From positions 2,315,142-2,322,034 of the forward strand of contig CP070790.1 in the NCBI GenBank assembly GCA_020346805.1: a stretch of 6,893 nt of DNA. Direction: 5' to 3'. Source of the DNA: Planctomycetota bacterium. GTDB taxonomy: Bacteria; Planctomycetota; Phycisphaerae; UBA1845; PWPN01. Position numbers and translations under genes: made by a program. Under the pieces are notes generated by a model. The model did not search any database. It was not told the DNA's origin and saw only the letters and a list, made by a program, of their open reading frames with translations. Of this stretch, positions 1 through 5,916 are shown piece by piece. Each line of letters opens with the position of its first letter. Position 1 is the stretch's first letter.

Positions 1-1309
1 GGAAAAGCCCAGGTATCTCGTCGTTGAGTCCCATGCTGATCTTCAATCCTTCGAATTTGGTGCCGAAAGAAGCACCGCGTTCGTGAAGGGTATATCTCTG
101 AAATGTTTTCGGGGTAGCGGCTTCCGCATAGTCGATTTTGTCCCTTACTCCGGGGATATACTTGTCCAGGGCATCGATCGTTGTCTCGATTAGGTCTTCT
201 TTGGAGGTGCGGTATTCCTCTTCGGGCAGGTTCGCCCAGTCTTCGTAGTTTGCATTAGTAGAAGCTACGATCGAATACATACCGGAGCCGGGCCGCGTTT
301 CCGGGTAGTATATAGAAAAAGTGCGGCTGGTGATATTCCTGCTGCGAAGCATCTCGGAGTCGAACTTCTCAGCGGTTGAGGTGAAGAGCAAATCGCCTAT
401 ACGGTCGATCTTCTCACCCTTCCTTATGCCCATATATACCTGGCAGCTGCTGTTGTTGAGACGTACCATGTTTGCTTCCTCGATAAAATCTGAGGAAAAA
501 TGCTCATCCCCGACGAGTTTATGAACGGTCGACAGCAGATTACCGTTTGAGACCACAGCTCTGCACTTGACAGTCTTCCCGTTAGTGATTATTCCCGCAA
601 CTCTTCTGTCTTCGACAACTATTCTTTCCGCGGGGCACCTTGTCCGAATATCGACGCCGTTCTTTATGAGTTCATCCTGCATCCTCCCAATAAATTTGTC
701 TGTGCCGCCTTGAACGGTATACACTCCCTTGCTCATAAAATTGGAGAACACAATGCCATAGCTTATCGCCGGCTCATCCAGAGTCGAACCGTTCGCGTAT
801 GTTATCGGCTCCATTAGCAGGCGGACGACATCGTCACGGCCAGGGAAGTATTTCTCGAACAGCTCCCTGGCCGTCATCGTTTGATCGTCATAGTAATTCA
901 TGTCCCTCGCTTCGTTGAAGAAGCCTTCGATATTGTCGGCAGGAACCTTGAACTGTTCCTTGAGGATACGAGTGAAATCCTCCCGGTCGAAAGTTGTTGT
1001 GAATGAGAACTGAGGGTTATCAAACCTTATTCCCTTCAATTGGACAATCATGTCAGCTATCTCGGGGGACCAGTATTTGCGGCAGGTCTTGATCATGCCC
1101 ACGGGGAACCCATGCAGCGAGACATCGAAGATGTGGCCGCCCTTACGCTTAAACCAGGCAGCCAATCCGCCCAGCTGGTGGTGTTGTTCCAGAAGCAAGA
1201 CTGAGTGGCCGCTTCTCGCCAGCATGTTGGCGCAGCTCAGTCCCGCCAATCCGCTGCCGATCACCACGGCATCATATTTAGGTTTTAGGTCCTTCAAAGG
1301 ATCGCTCAT
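1..1309 (-). CDS. FAD-dependent oxidoreductase, phytoene desaturase (CrtI/RetSat-like) superfamily, 3' end beyond window
   Basis: This is the last gene of the visible minus-strand set. It reads 436 codons from ATG at 1309 to the left window edge without a stop, so only the extreme C-terminus is missing. Seen: an N-terminal dinucleotide-binding fold with GSGLAG at residues 18-23, the ribose-binding acidic residue E41 at the end of the second strand (LLLEQH), GG at 47-48, and the FAD-fold stretch [10 protein letters not shown] at about 197-206. These fit the COG1233 amine-oxidase-like family that includes CrtI carotenoid desaturases and retinol saturases. The C-terminal FAD motif would lie just past the edge. 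The start is supported by GGGAAGG at 1316-1322, six bases upstream of ATG. It is paralogous to the gene before it, sharing for example TPKTFQRYT versus TPKTIYRFT. Known members desaturate, saturate or isomerise isoprenoid chains. Here the KS/ACP neighbours make an acyl or polyene chain a more likely substrate (inference). Reaction direction cannot be read from sequence. Confidence 0.9.
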   Translation of the reverse strand, partial: MSDPLKDLKPKYDAVVIGSGLAGLSCANMLARSGHSVLLLEQHHQLGGLAAWFKRKGGHIFDVSLHGFPVGMIKTCRKYWSPEIADMIVQLKGIRFDNPQFSFTTTFDREDFTRILKEQFKVPADNIEGFFNEARDMNYYDDQTMTARELFEKYFPGRDDVVRLLMEPITYANGSTLDEPAISYGIVFSNFMSKGVYTVQGGTDKFIGRMQDELIKNGVDIRTRCPAERIVVEDRRVAGIITNGKTVKCRAVVSNGNLLSTVHKLVGDEHFSSDFIEEANMVRLNNSSCQVYMGIRKGEKIDRIGDLLFTSTAEKFDSEMLRSRNITSRTFSIYYPETRPGSGMYSIVASTNANYEDWANLPEEEYRTSKEDLIETTIDALDKYIPGVRDKIDYAEAATPKTFQRYTLHERGASFGTKFEGLKISMGLNDEIPGLF

Positions 1310-1315
1310 AGATAA

Positions 1316-1322
1316 CCTTCCC
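1316..1322 (-). promoter_or_regulatory. Ribosome binding site of the second oxidoreductase
   Basis: On the minus strand GGGAAGG lies six bases before the ATG at 1309 and inside the 18-base gap after the TAA of the preceding oxidoreductase (1328-1330). This fixes the start and suggests that the two oxidoreductases are translated from one message. Confidence 0.7.
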
Positions 1323-1327
1323 TTTTC

Positions 1328-2713
1328 TTATCCTCTCTGTAGAACATGAAGATTTGCCATGGAGATGCCGCTGAGCATCGCCCCCACTATCCCCAGGAAC
1401 CCCTGATCGGTGCCGCAGAGAAACAGGTTTTCCAAGTGTGTAGCTCCGGTCTTGATCTTGTTGGGTGTACCATATACAGCGCCATTCATGTGACCCGTGA
1501 ACCTGTAAATCGTTTTGGGCGTGAAAACATCTGTGTAAACTATCAGGTGGCGGAAATCTGGCACGAATTTTACCACTTCATTAAGCGTGGTTTCAAGCCA
1601 GGCGGTCTTTTGGGCTTTATATTCTTCGGGCTCCAGATTGTTCCAGAGGTCGAAATTGGCCATGTTAGTCACTCTGATCATGGCTTCAGGCAAAGGCGAG
1701 TCAAAGTGGAAATTGTTGGGGCAGCAGATGACACCGCTGGAAACATCGATCAGATCAGCCGGTTTCCGGTAGTTGAATTTATCGGAGTTATTGAAAAATA
1801 TGATTGTCTTGTCGTAACCCATTTCGGAGAGTTCCTTATCCAGGACCATGATGAACTCTACGAATGAAAGTGGCCCGATATCATTCTTGAACCTGGCAGG
1901 ATCGTAATCAGGCAGCAGTCTCATGGTTTCGACGTAACCGGCAGATGATATCACCTTGTCCGCAGTCAGCACTTCACCGTTATCGAGTGTTACCGATTCG
2001 ACTCTCTCGTTTGCAGTTTGCATACTCTGTACGCCGCACCTCAGCCTCAATTCGCCACCGCACCCCTCATATTTCCTGACAAGCACATCGAGAATTTGCC
2101 GTACTCCGGCCTGGGGCCTGGCAAAGCCTTCGCAGAATATGCTGTTGAACATGATAACAAACTGACCGAATTCCATATCGTTTTCCTGGGCATTGCCGTA
2201 ATACATTAGCGGACAGAAGATCATGTCGATGAGGATAGGGTCGGAGATGATGGAGCCTACAACTTCACGTGCCGACATCGGTTTGGCATCAAGGGCGAGC
2301 GCGTCATATTCGGCAATAGTCTTAAGCAGCTTCTGGAAGTTGTCGGCCTGTTTGGGGAAATTGTCGGCTACCTCTTGAATGAAAAAATCCAGGTCGTTGT
2401 TGAACCGGAGGGTTTTCTCGGGAAATCTGACCGCTGACATGCGCTGCTGGCAGAGGGCGAAATCTTCAGCTTGCAGCTTCAGCTGACGTAGCAGTTTTGG
2501 CAGCGGCGTCGATTTTGTGCCCCTGGGTACGTAGTTGGTCATTGCATGGAGACCAACATCGAATTTGTGCCCGTCCCGGCTGTAGAACGAGTTGAGCCCC
2601 CCGACACGATAGTGTCTTTCCAGAATGCAGACCTTTTTGTCGTAGTAGGCCAATCTGATGCCGGCCGCCAGACCGGACATCCCGGCGCCAATAATCAGAA
2701 CATCGTAGTCCAT
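1328..2713 (-). CDS. FAD-dependent oxidoreductase, phytoene desaturase (CrtI/RetSat-like) superfamily, complete
   Basis: A complete 461-residue flavoprotein, a little shorter than typical CrtI (about 490-500). Seen: GAGMSG at residues 9-14, E32 in ILERH binding the FAD ribose, GG at 38-39, a strand rich in small residues KVISSAGY (253-260) matching the returning FAD-domain strand, and a clear C-terminal flavin motif at 430-449 (LFLCGTDQGF, then GIVGAMLSG). No signal peptide or membrane segment is evident. An in-frame TTG sits two codons upstream (2719), but ATG at 2713 starts right before the Rossmann strand and is preferred. No strong Shine-Dalgarno stands at normal spacing; GAG is about eight bases upstream, and the GGGGAG of the palindromic repeat is too far away at about 23 bases. 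Where the downstream paralogue has VQGGTDKF this protein has PQAGVRQI, so the two are not interchangeable copies and may form a pair. Proposed substrate: an ACP-bound or released polyene chain (inference). Confidence 0.92.
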   Translation of the reverse strand: MDYDVLIIGAGMSGLAAGIRLAYYDKKVCILERHYRVGGLNSFYSRDGHKFDVGLHAMTNYVPRGTKSTPLPKLLRQLKLQAEDFALCQQRMSAVRFPEKTLRFNNDLDFFIQEVADNFPKQADNFQKLLKTIAEYDALALDAKPMSAREVVGSIISDPILIDMIFCPLMYYGNAQENDMEFGQFVIMFNSIFCEGFARPQAGVRQILDVLVRKYEGCGGELRLRCGVQSMQTANERVESVTLDNGEVLTADKVISSAGYVETMRLLPDYDPARFKNDIGPLSFVEFIMVLDKELSEMGYDKTIIFFNNSDKFNYRKPADLIDVSSGVICCPNNFHFDSPLPEAMIRVTNMANFDLWNNLEPEEYKAQKTAWLETTLNEVVKFVPDFRHLIVYTDVFTPKTIYRFTGHMNGAVYGTPNKIKTGATHLENLFLCGTDQGFLGIVGAMLSGISMANLHVLQRG

Positions 2714-2731
2714 AATCAAGCTCTATTGAGA

Positions 2732-2763
2732 GATTTCTCCCCTGTATTACAAGGGGAGAAATT
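2732..2763. repeat. Palindromic intergenic repeat, copy 1
   Basis: A hairpin-forming element with perfect 10-base arms, ATTTCTCCCC (2733-2742) and GGGGAGAAAT (2753-2762), around a ten-base centre. A second copy at 5521-5552 is identical except for one central base (A here, C there), while flanking bases differ. It lies in the leader of the first oxidoreductase, about 19 bases before its ATG. There is no T-run beyond the stem, so a normal intrinsic terminator is not supported. Near-identity with unrelated flanks suggests a dispersed REP- or MITE-like element. It may still shape RNA ends or stability. Confidence 0.8.
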
Positions 2764-2877
2764 CATGTGAATCCTCGGATTGTCTATTGAAAAGGATTAT
2801 GCCTGTCATCCTCGATTAGCCAGTGCTTAATACGCGGCTGTAATTCTGCTCCGTTCTAGGCCAGTGATAGCGTCATC

Positions 2878-4116
2878 TTATTGCATAAACCTTTTCACGA
2901 TAAGGACGGAATTAATACCGACCATACCGAAAGAGTTGTTCAAGATGTAGTCAACCTTGTCGACCTTCACGGGTTTGTTTATTACCAGGTTCTTCAGAGC
3001 ACAATCGGGATCAAGATTGTCTACATTGATCGTCTGGTGGACGATATGATCTTCAAATGAGGGCAGATTGCCCACTAGCTCCAATGCGCCTGCTGCCCCC
3101 ATGGTGTGTCCGATATAGCTTTTGGTGTTGTTTACATAGGCATTCGAATTGCCGTTGAAGATTTCCCTGATTGCCTGACATTCCACTTTGTCTCCTTCAG
3201 GGGTTGCGGTCGCGTGGGTATTGATGATGTCGATGTCGCCAGCCGATATGCCGGCTTTTTTCAGAGCAAGGTCAATGCACTCGGCTTGCCTTTGAGGGTT
3301 CGGAAGGACGTAATCGAACGCATCCGAGTTAATGGCGTATCCTACGATTTCGCAGTAGATTTTGGCGCCTCTTGCCAGTGCGTCGCTCAATTTCTCCAGA
3401 ACACACACACAGCCGCCTTCGGAAGCAACGACACCGTTTCGGTCCCGGTCAAAAGGACGCGACGCTTTCTCGGGGTCTGGATGGCTTGCCAGTGCACGTT
3501 CGTTCTTGAAGCTGGCGAAGATACCAAAGGCATGAATGACTTCTGAAACACCGCCAGCCAGAGCTAAATCGACTTCACCCAGGCGCAGCATCTGTACGCC
3601 ATGTATAAGTCCAATGTTGCCCGCCGCGCAGGCGCCTCCCAGCGTGTAGTGAGGCCCGGTAATCTCCATGTTCATGGTGACTTCACCGGCTGGCTCATTA
3701 GCAACGCTTCTTGGACTGTGGTGGTGAGACCAGAGATCTACATCATAATTAAACTGGCTTATGTTATAGATTTCCTTTTCGGTCTGCACATTGCCATGCT
3801 CGGTGATTCCGAGGTAGACGCCAATTCTCGATTTGTCAAGAGAGTCAATGTCCAACTCGGCGTCGGCGAATGCTTCATGAGTGCAGTAAATCGCAAAGGA
3901 TCCCGCTCTCGTTCCCCGTCGCAGTTCCTTCTTTGTCTGATACATTGATGCGTCAAAGTCACACGCACCCGCTATGACTTCGCCCATGTAGTGGGCGTCG
4001 ATTTTCCCGATACCGGATTTGCCCGCAAGCAGATTCTCTCGAAACTCCTGGAGATTGTTACCATTCGGTGCCGACAGGCCGATTCCGGTTATTACGATTC
4101 TTGTATCATTGTTCAT
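2878..4116 (-). CDS. FabF-type beta-ketoacyl-ACP synthase (KS), complete
   Basis: A condensing enzyme expected to join an acyl-thioester to malonyl-ACP in the cytoplasm. With the start at 4116 it has 412 residues, and its landmarks fall almost exactly where they do in E. coli FabF: catalytic C163 (GGACAAG), H301 (NTHATATPEGD), K332 and H337 (TKSYIGHTMGAAG). The frame is open upstream to an ATG at 4161 that overlaps the end of the OleA-like gene by 7 bases. The 15 extra residues resemble no KS N-terminus, whereas MNNDTRIVITGIG is typical, so 4116 is chosen although its ribosome binding site is weak. Odd points: the invariant GFGGTN loop reads GMVGIN (397-402), the second gating loop reads SDAFDY (264-269), and three histidines (131-133) stand where FabF has Pro-Phe-Phe. 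It is about 80% identical to the KS at 5917-6893. An active elongation KS is likely because the Cys-His-His set is intact; a specialised substrate is inferred. Confidence 0.93.
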   Translation of the reverse strand: MNNDTRIVITGIGLSAPNGNNLQEFRENLLAGKSGIGKIDAHYMGEVIAGACDFDASMYQTKKELRRGTRAGSFAIYCTHEAFADAELDIDSLDKSRIGVYLGITEHGNVQTEKEIYNISQFNYDVDLWSHHHSPRSVANEPAGEVTMNMEITGPHYTLGGACAAGNIGLIHGVQMLRLGEVDLALAGGVSEVIHAFGIFASFKNERALASHPDPEKASRPFDRDRNGVVASEGGCVCVLEKLSDALARGAKIYCEIVGYAINSDAFDYVLPNPQRQAECIDLALKKAGISAGDIDIINTHATATPEGDKVECQAIREIFNGNSNAYVNNTKSYIGHTMGAAGALELVGNLPSFEDHIVHQTINVDNLDPDCALKNLVINKPVKVDKVDYILNNSFGMVGINSVLIVKRFMQ

Positions 4117-4154
4117 CTTTGGCAACCATCTGATTTTACAGGCATCTTCGGATG

Positions 4155-5204
4155 CTACCATTCCAGACCGAGCATAATGCAGGACAGCCCGCTGCCGATT
4201 CCCAGCATAGTGGCTCTATCGCCAGCCTTCAGATGCCCCTCCTCAATTCCTATGGCTGTTGAAATAGGCAGTGAACACGCGCCGACGTTACCTAAATACT
4301 GCACGGTGGCAAATCCCTGTGATTTATCGAGGCTGAGTGTGCGAAAAACCATTTCCTGGTGAATAGCACTGACCTGATGGCTGAACACCTTGTCCACATC
4401 TCCGTTAAACCACTTGAGTTCCTGCTGGAAGGCCTTCCACGTATCGGCTGCCAGCCACAGCCCATTCGTCAGAATTCCCTCGAAGTCGGCATGCATATTG
4501 GGGTAGCATTCCGTGTCGAAGTAGCATGTATCGTTTGGTATGCGACAGAGGTCGTTGTGCTGTGAAGCGGTCCTCACGGCACCGCCTAGAAGTCTATGCC
4601 CGGATTTCGATACAGAGGAATGGGCCATTACTGTTGCCACCGCTCCGGAGCCCAGGGTTAGAGAAGCAAATGAAGGTTTGATCTTGTCCCTGGTCATGTC
4701 CGGGTCGTTCAGGATATCGTGGATTGTTGCCTCAGTAATCCGTCTGCTACTCTCGCTGCCAACGACGATTCCCGCTTTCACCTGTCCCAATTCGATCATA
4801 TTGGCAAGCGTTACCATGCCGTTGATATAACCGATACATGCATTCGATATGTCAAAGGTGGTGGCTGTGCTAGGGAGATTCAAGGAATCATGGACTATAA
4901 GAGCCGTTGCCGTCTCCAGGTAGTCACGGGATACGGATGTATGAAGAAGACACTCAATGTCTTCCTTATCTATCCCGGAATCAGCGATGGCCTTCTCCGC
5001 CGCTTTCGCACTGACTTGACTTGGCCGTGTGCCCTCATCCCAGCATCGCCGCTCGCGGATCCCCGTCATCATCTCGAAGCGTCCGAAAGGGAGCTTCAGT
5101 TTTTCATATACGGGCGCCAGTTTCTCTTCAAGGCTTTGTGATGTGATGATTGTATCGGGGAGTTCGTATGCGAAGGACTCGACGCAAACATTTTCATATC
5201 GCAT
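4155..5204 (-). CDS. OleA/FabH-type 3-oxoacyl-ACP synthase III-like condensing enzyme
   Basis: A 349-residue thiolase-fold enzyme. Active-site residues seen: C123 in DISNACIGYINGM, H276 in SHQVS and N306 in GNVGACSLP, the Cys-His-Asn triad of KAS III enzymes. It looks closer to OleA, which condenses two acyl-CoAs head to head, than to FabH. It has TSVSRDYLE with Glu at 97, 26 residues before the Cys, the same spacing as the OleA Glu117/Cys143 pair in Xanthomonas numbering as I remember that sequence. It also has HQVS rather than HQAN, and a C-terminal GIGSGL ending in Trp. The start ATG at 5204 follows GAAGG (5214-5218) by nine bases. A sigma70-like promoter lies about 115 bases upstream. Its TAG at 4155-4157 is 38 bases before the next KS, so the two are probably co-transcribed. 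No OleB, OleC or OleD is in the window. It could make a beta-keto acid or ketone precursor, or prime a chain on the neighbouring ACP. Confidence 0.9.
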   Translation of the reverse strand: MRYENVCVESFAYELPDTIITSQSLEEKLAPVYEKLKLPFGRFEMMTGIRERRCWDEGTRPSQVSAKAAEKAIADSGIDKEDIECLLHTSVSRDYLETATALIVHDSLNLPSTATTFDISNACIGYINGMVTLANMIELGQVKAGIVVGSESSRRITEATIHDILNDPDMTRDKIKPSFASLTLGSGAVATVMAHSSVSKSGHRLLGGAVRTASQHNDLCRIPNDTCYFDTECYPNMHADFEGILTNGLWLAADTWKAFQQELKWFNGDVDKVFSHQVSAIHQEMVFRTLSLDKSQGFATVQYLGNVGACSLPISTAIGIEEGHLKAGDRATMLGIGSGLSCIMLGLEW

Positions 5205-5213
5205 TTCTGTTAA

Positions 5214-5218
5214 CCTTC
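5214..5218 (-). promoter_or_regulatory. Ribosome binding site of the OleA-like gene
   Basis: GAAGG on the minus strand, nine bases upstream of the ATG at 5204. It supports that start, which also matches the usual OleA/FabH N-terminus. Confidence 0.55.
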
Positions 5219-5318
5219 AATGGCGTCTCCAGCGTACGTGCGATACATTTGCCTATGTTTCCAGCTATACATGATCATATGGCAATCAAAGGTACTATAT
5301 TATTCCATGTAATCTAGT

Positions 5319-5347
5319 ACTATTGCACTTCCTGGGGTATCTGTCAA
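5319..5347 (-). promoter_or_regulatory. Sigma70-like promoter for the OleA-like gene and genes downstream
   Basis: The minus strand shows a perfect TTGACA -35 box (plus coordinates 5342-5347), a 17-base spacer and AATAGT (5319-5324), which matches the TATAAT consensus at four of six positions. Transcription would start near 5312, giving an untranslated leader of about 108 bases before the ATG at 5204. Just downstream, GTACTA (5292-5297) and TAGTAC (5315-5320) form a weak inverted repeat spanning the -10 and start region that could be an operator. This rests on pattern matching only. Confidence 0.5.
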
Positions 5348-5520
5348 CAGCATCAAATTAACTATAATTCACATTTCCTACATTCATTACTTTCAAATCG
5401 TTGAATTCGGGTTGTTATAAGGAGGCAACCATCATTGTTCGAAATAGAAGGGCCGGGTTGGTTGTACGTGCTGAAGTCACTATTGGAGCCCGGATGACGC
5501 TGTGACGACAGTGGGAACAA

Positions 5521-5552
5521 GATTTCTCCCCTGTCTTACAAGGGGAGAAATT
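5521..5552. repeat. Palindromic intergenic repeat, copy 2
   Basis: Same element as at 2732-2763, with the ten-base arms ATTTCTCCCC (5522-5531) and GGGGAGAAAT (5542-5551) and a single difference in the centre. It lies 70 bases past the stop codon of the ACP gene. It has no adjacent T-run on either strand, so it is described as a repeat and not as a terminator, though the stem could protect the 3' end of a KS-ACP transcript. Confidence 0.8.
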
Positions 5553-5621
5553 GATATGGGCCGGGAGTTTCACTGTGAAATGAATTAGAGCAATATATTT
5601 TGATTTATCGACATCAGTCGA

Positions 5622-5873
5622 TTAGATATCTTTCATCAGCGGCTCTAAATATTCCACCGAACTGTCAAGTGTGGACAGTTTCATATAGTAGTCTTCCGGC
5701 ACAGTGATACCATATCGCTTGCGCAATTCCATTATGATGTCCAGGAAATCCATCGAGTCCATTTCGATCTGGTCCCTTATGCGGACATCAGGCTTGAGAT
5801 CGCTCAAGTCTTCATCAGGTACGATCTCGTGGATGACCTCAAGGATCATGGATCGGATTTCGTCAGCTGTCAT
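5622..5873 (-). CDS. Acyl carrier protein
   Basis: An 83-residue, acidic, mostly helical carrier protein. Ser40 in EMDSMDFLDI is the expected 4'-phosphopantetheine attachment site (the DSL/DSM motif at the start of helix II). Helix I (about 3-17), a loop with PDEDLSDLKPD, helix II (about 40-55) and a final helix (about 70-82) follow the normal ACP order and length. The frame is open 22 codons further to an ATG at 5939 that would overlap the KS gene. ATG at 5873 is chosen because AAGGGGAG (5880-5887) lies six bases ahead of it and because 83 residues is the usual ACP size. It sits 43 bases after the upstream KS, so it is very likely co-transcribed and dedicated to this pathway. It differs from housekeeping AcpP in having DSMD rather than DSLD. 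It needs a phosphopantetheinyl transferase encoded elsewhere. Confidence 0.93.
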   Translation of the reverse strand: MTADEIRSMILEVIHEIVPDEDLSDLKPDVRIRDQIEMDSMDFLDIIMELRKRYGITVPEDYYMKLSTLDSSVEYLEPLMKDI

Positions 5874-5879
5874 CTGTTT

Positions 5880-5887
5880 CTCCCCTT
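5880..5887 (-). promoter_or_regulatory. Ribosome binding site deciding the ACP start
   Basis: AAGGGGAG on the minus strand with a six-base spacer to the ATG at 5873. It is the strongest Shine-Dalgarno in the window and argues against the longer 105-residue reading that starts at 5939. Confidence 0.75.
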
Positions 5888-5916
5888 CTTTTACAGTTAT
5901 ATTATTTTCTTGAATA

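Larger units (their letters stand above)
5205..5621. other. 417-base non-coding stretch between ACP and OleA-like gene
   Basis: No convincing gene is seen on either strand. From the right it holds a small inverted repeat at the ACP stop (5607-5622, six-base arms, no T-run), a short palindrome TTTCACTGTGAAA (5568-5580), the second palindromic repeat (5521-5552), a GC-richer segment (about 5450-5520) with weak self-complementarity, a plus-strand GGAGG (5421-5425) with no matching ORF of any length, and then an AT-rich part with a promoter candidate for the OleA-like gene. This gap splits the gene set into an upstream KS-ACP unit and a downstream unit. Confidence 0.6.

Noticed and set aside
1346..1867. 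Long plus-strand open frame (173 codons) inside the first oxidoreductase, and similar plus-strand frames at 3106-3546, 3601-3948, 3991-4362 and 4719-5141
   Set aside because: They lie opposite clearly homologous genes, have no recognisable domain, and have compositions expected of antisense reading. They are shadows.
2814..2866. Direct repeats of GCCAGTG between the second KS and the oxidoreductases
   Set aside because: Two seven-base copies only, with no flanking pattern. Too short to call a repeat or binding-site array.
5421..5510. Plus-strand GGAGG (5421-5425) followed by a possible tiny reading frame of about 20 codons from TTG or ATT
   Set aside because: No ATG or GTG at proper spacing, no recognisable product and no plus-strand promoter. 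A chance Shine-Dalgarno-like string is more likely.
5450..5565. Two copies of GGGCCGGG and weak CCGGG/CCCGG pairing as a structured RNA
   Set aside because: Short GC-rich matches without a consistent fold or known riboswitch motif visible by eye.
5568..5580. Palindrome TTTCACTGTGAAA as an operator
   Set aside because: A single 13-base site with no paired promoter. A six-base-arm palindrome can occur by chance in a gap of this length.
5607..5622. Inverted repeat ATCGAC-ATCA-GTCGAT at the ACP stop codon as an intrinsic terminator
   Set aside because: Only six-base arms of modest GC, overlapping the stop codon, with AAATCAAAATAT and no T-run after it on the minus strand.
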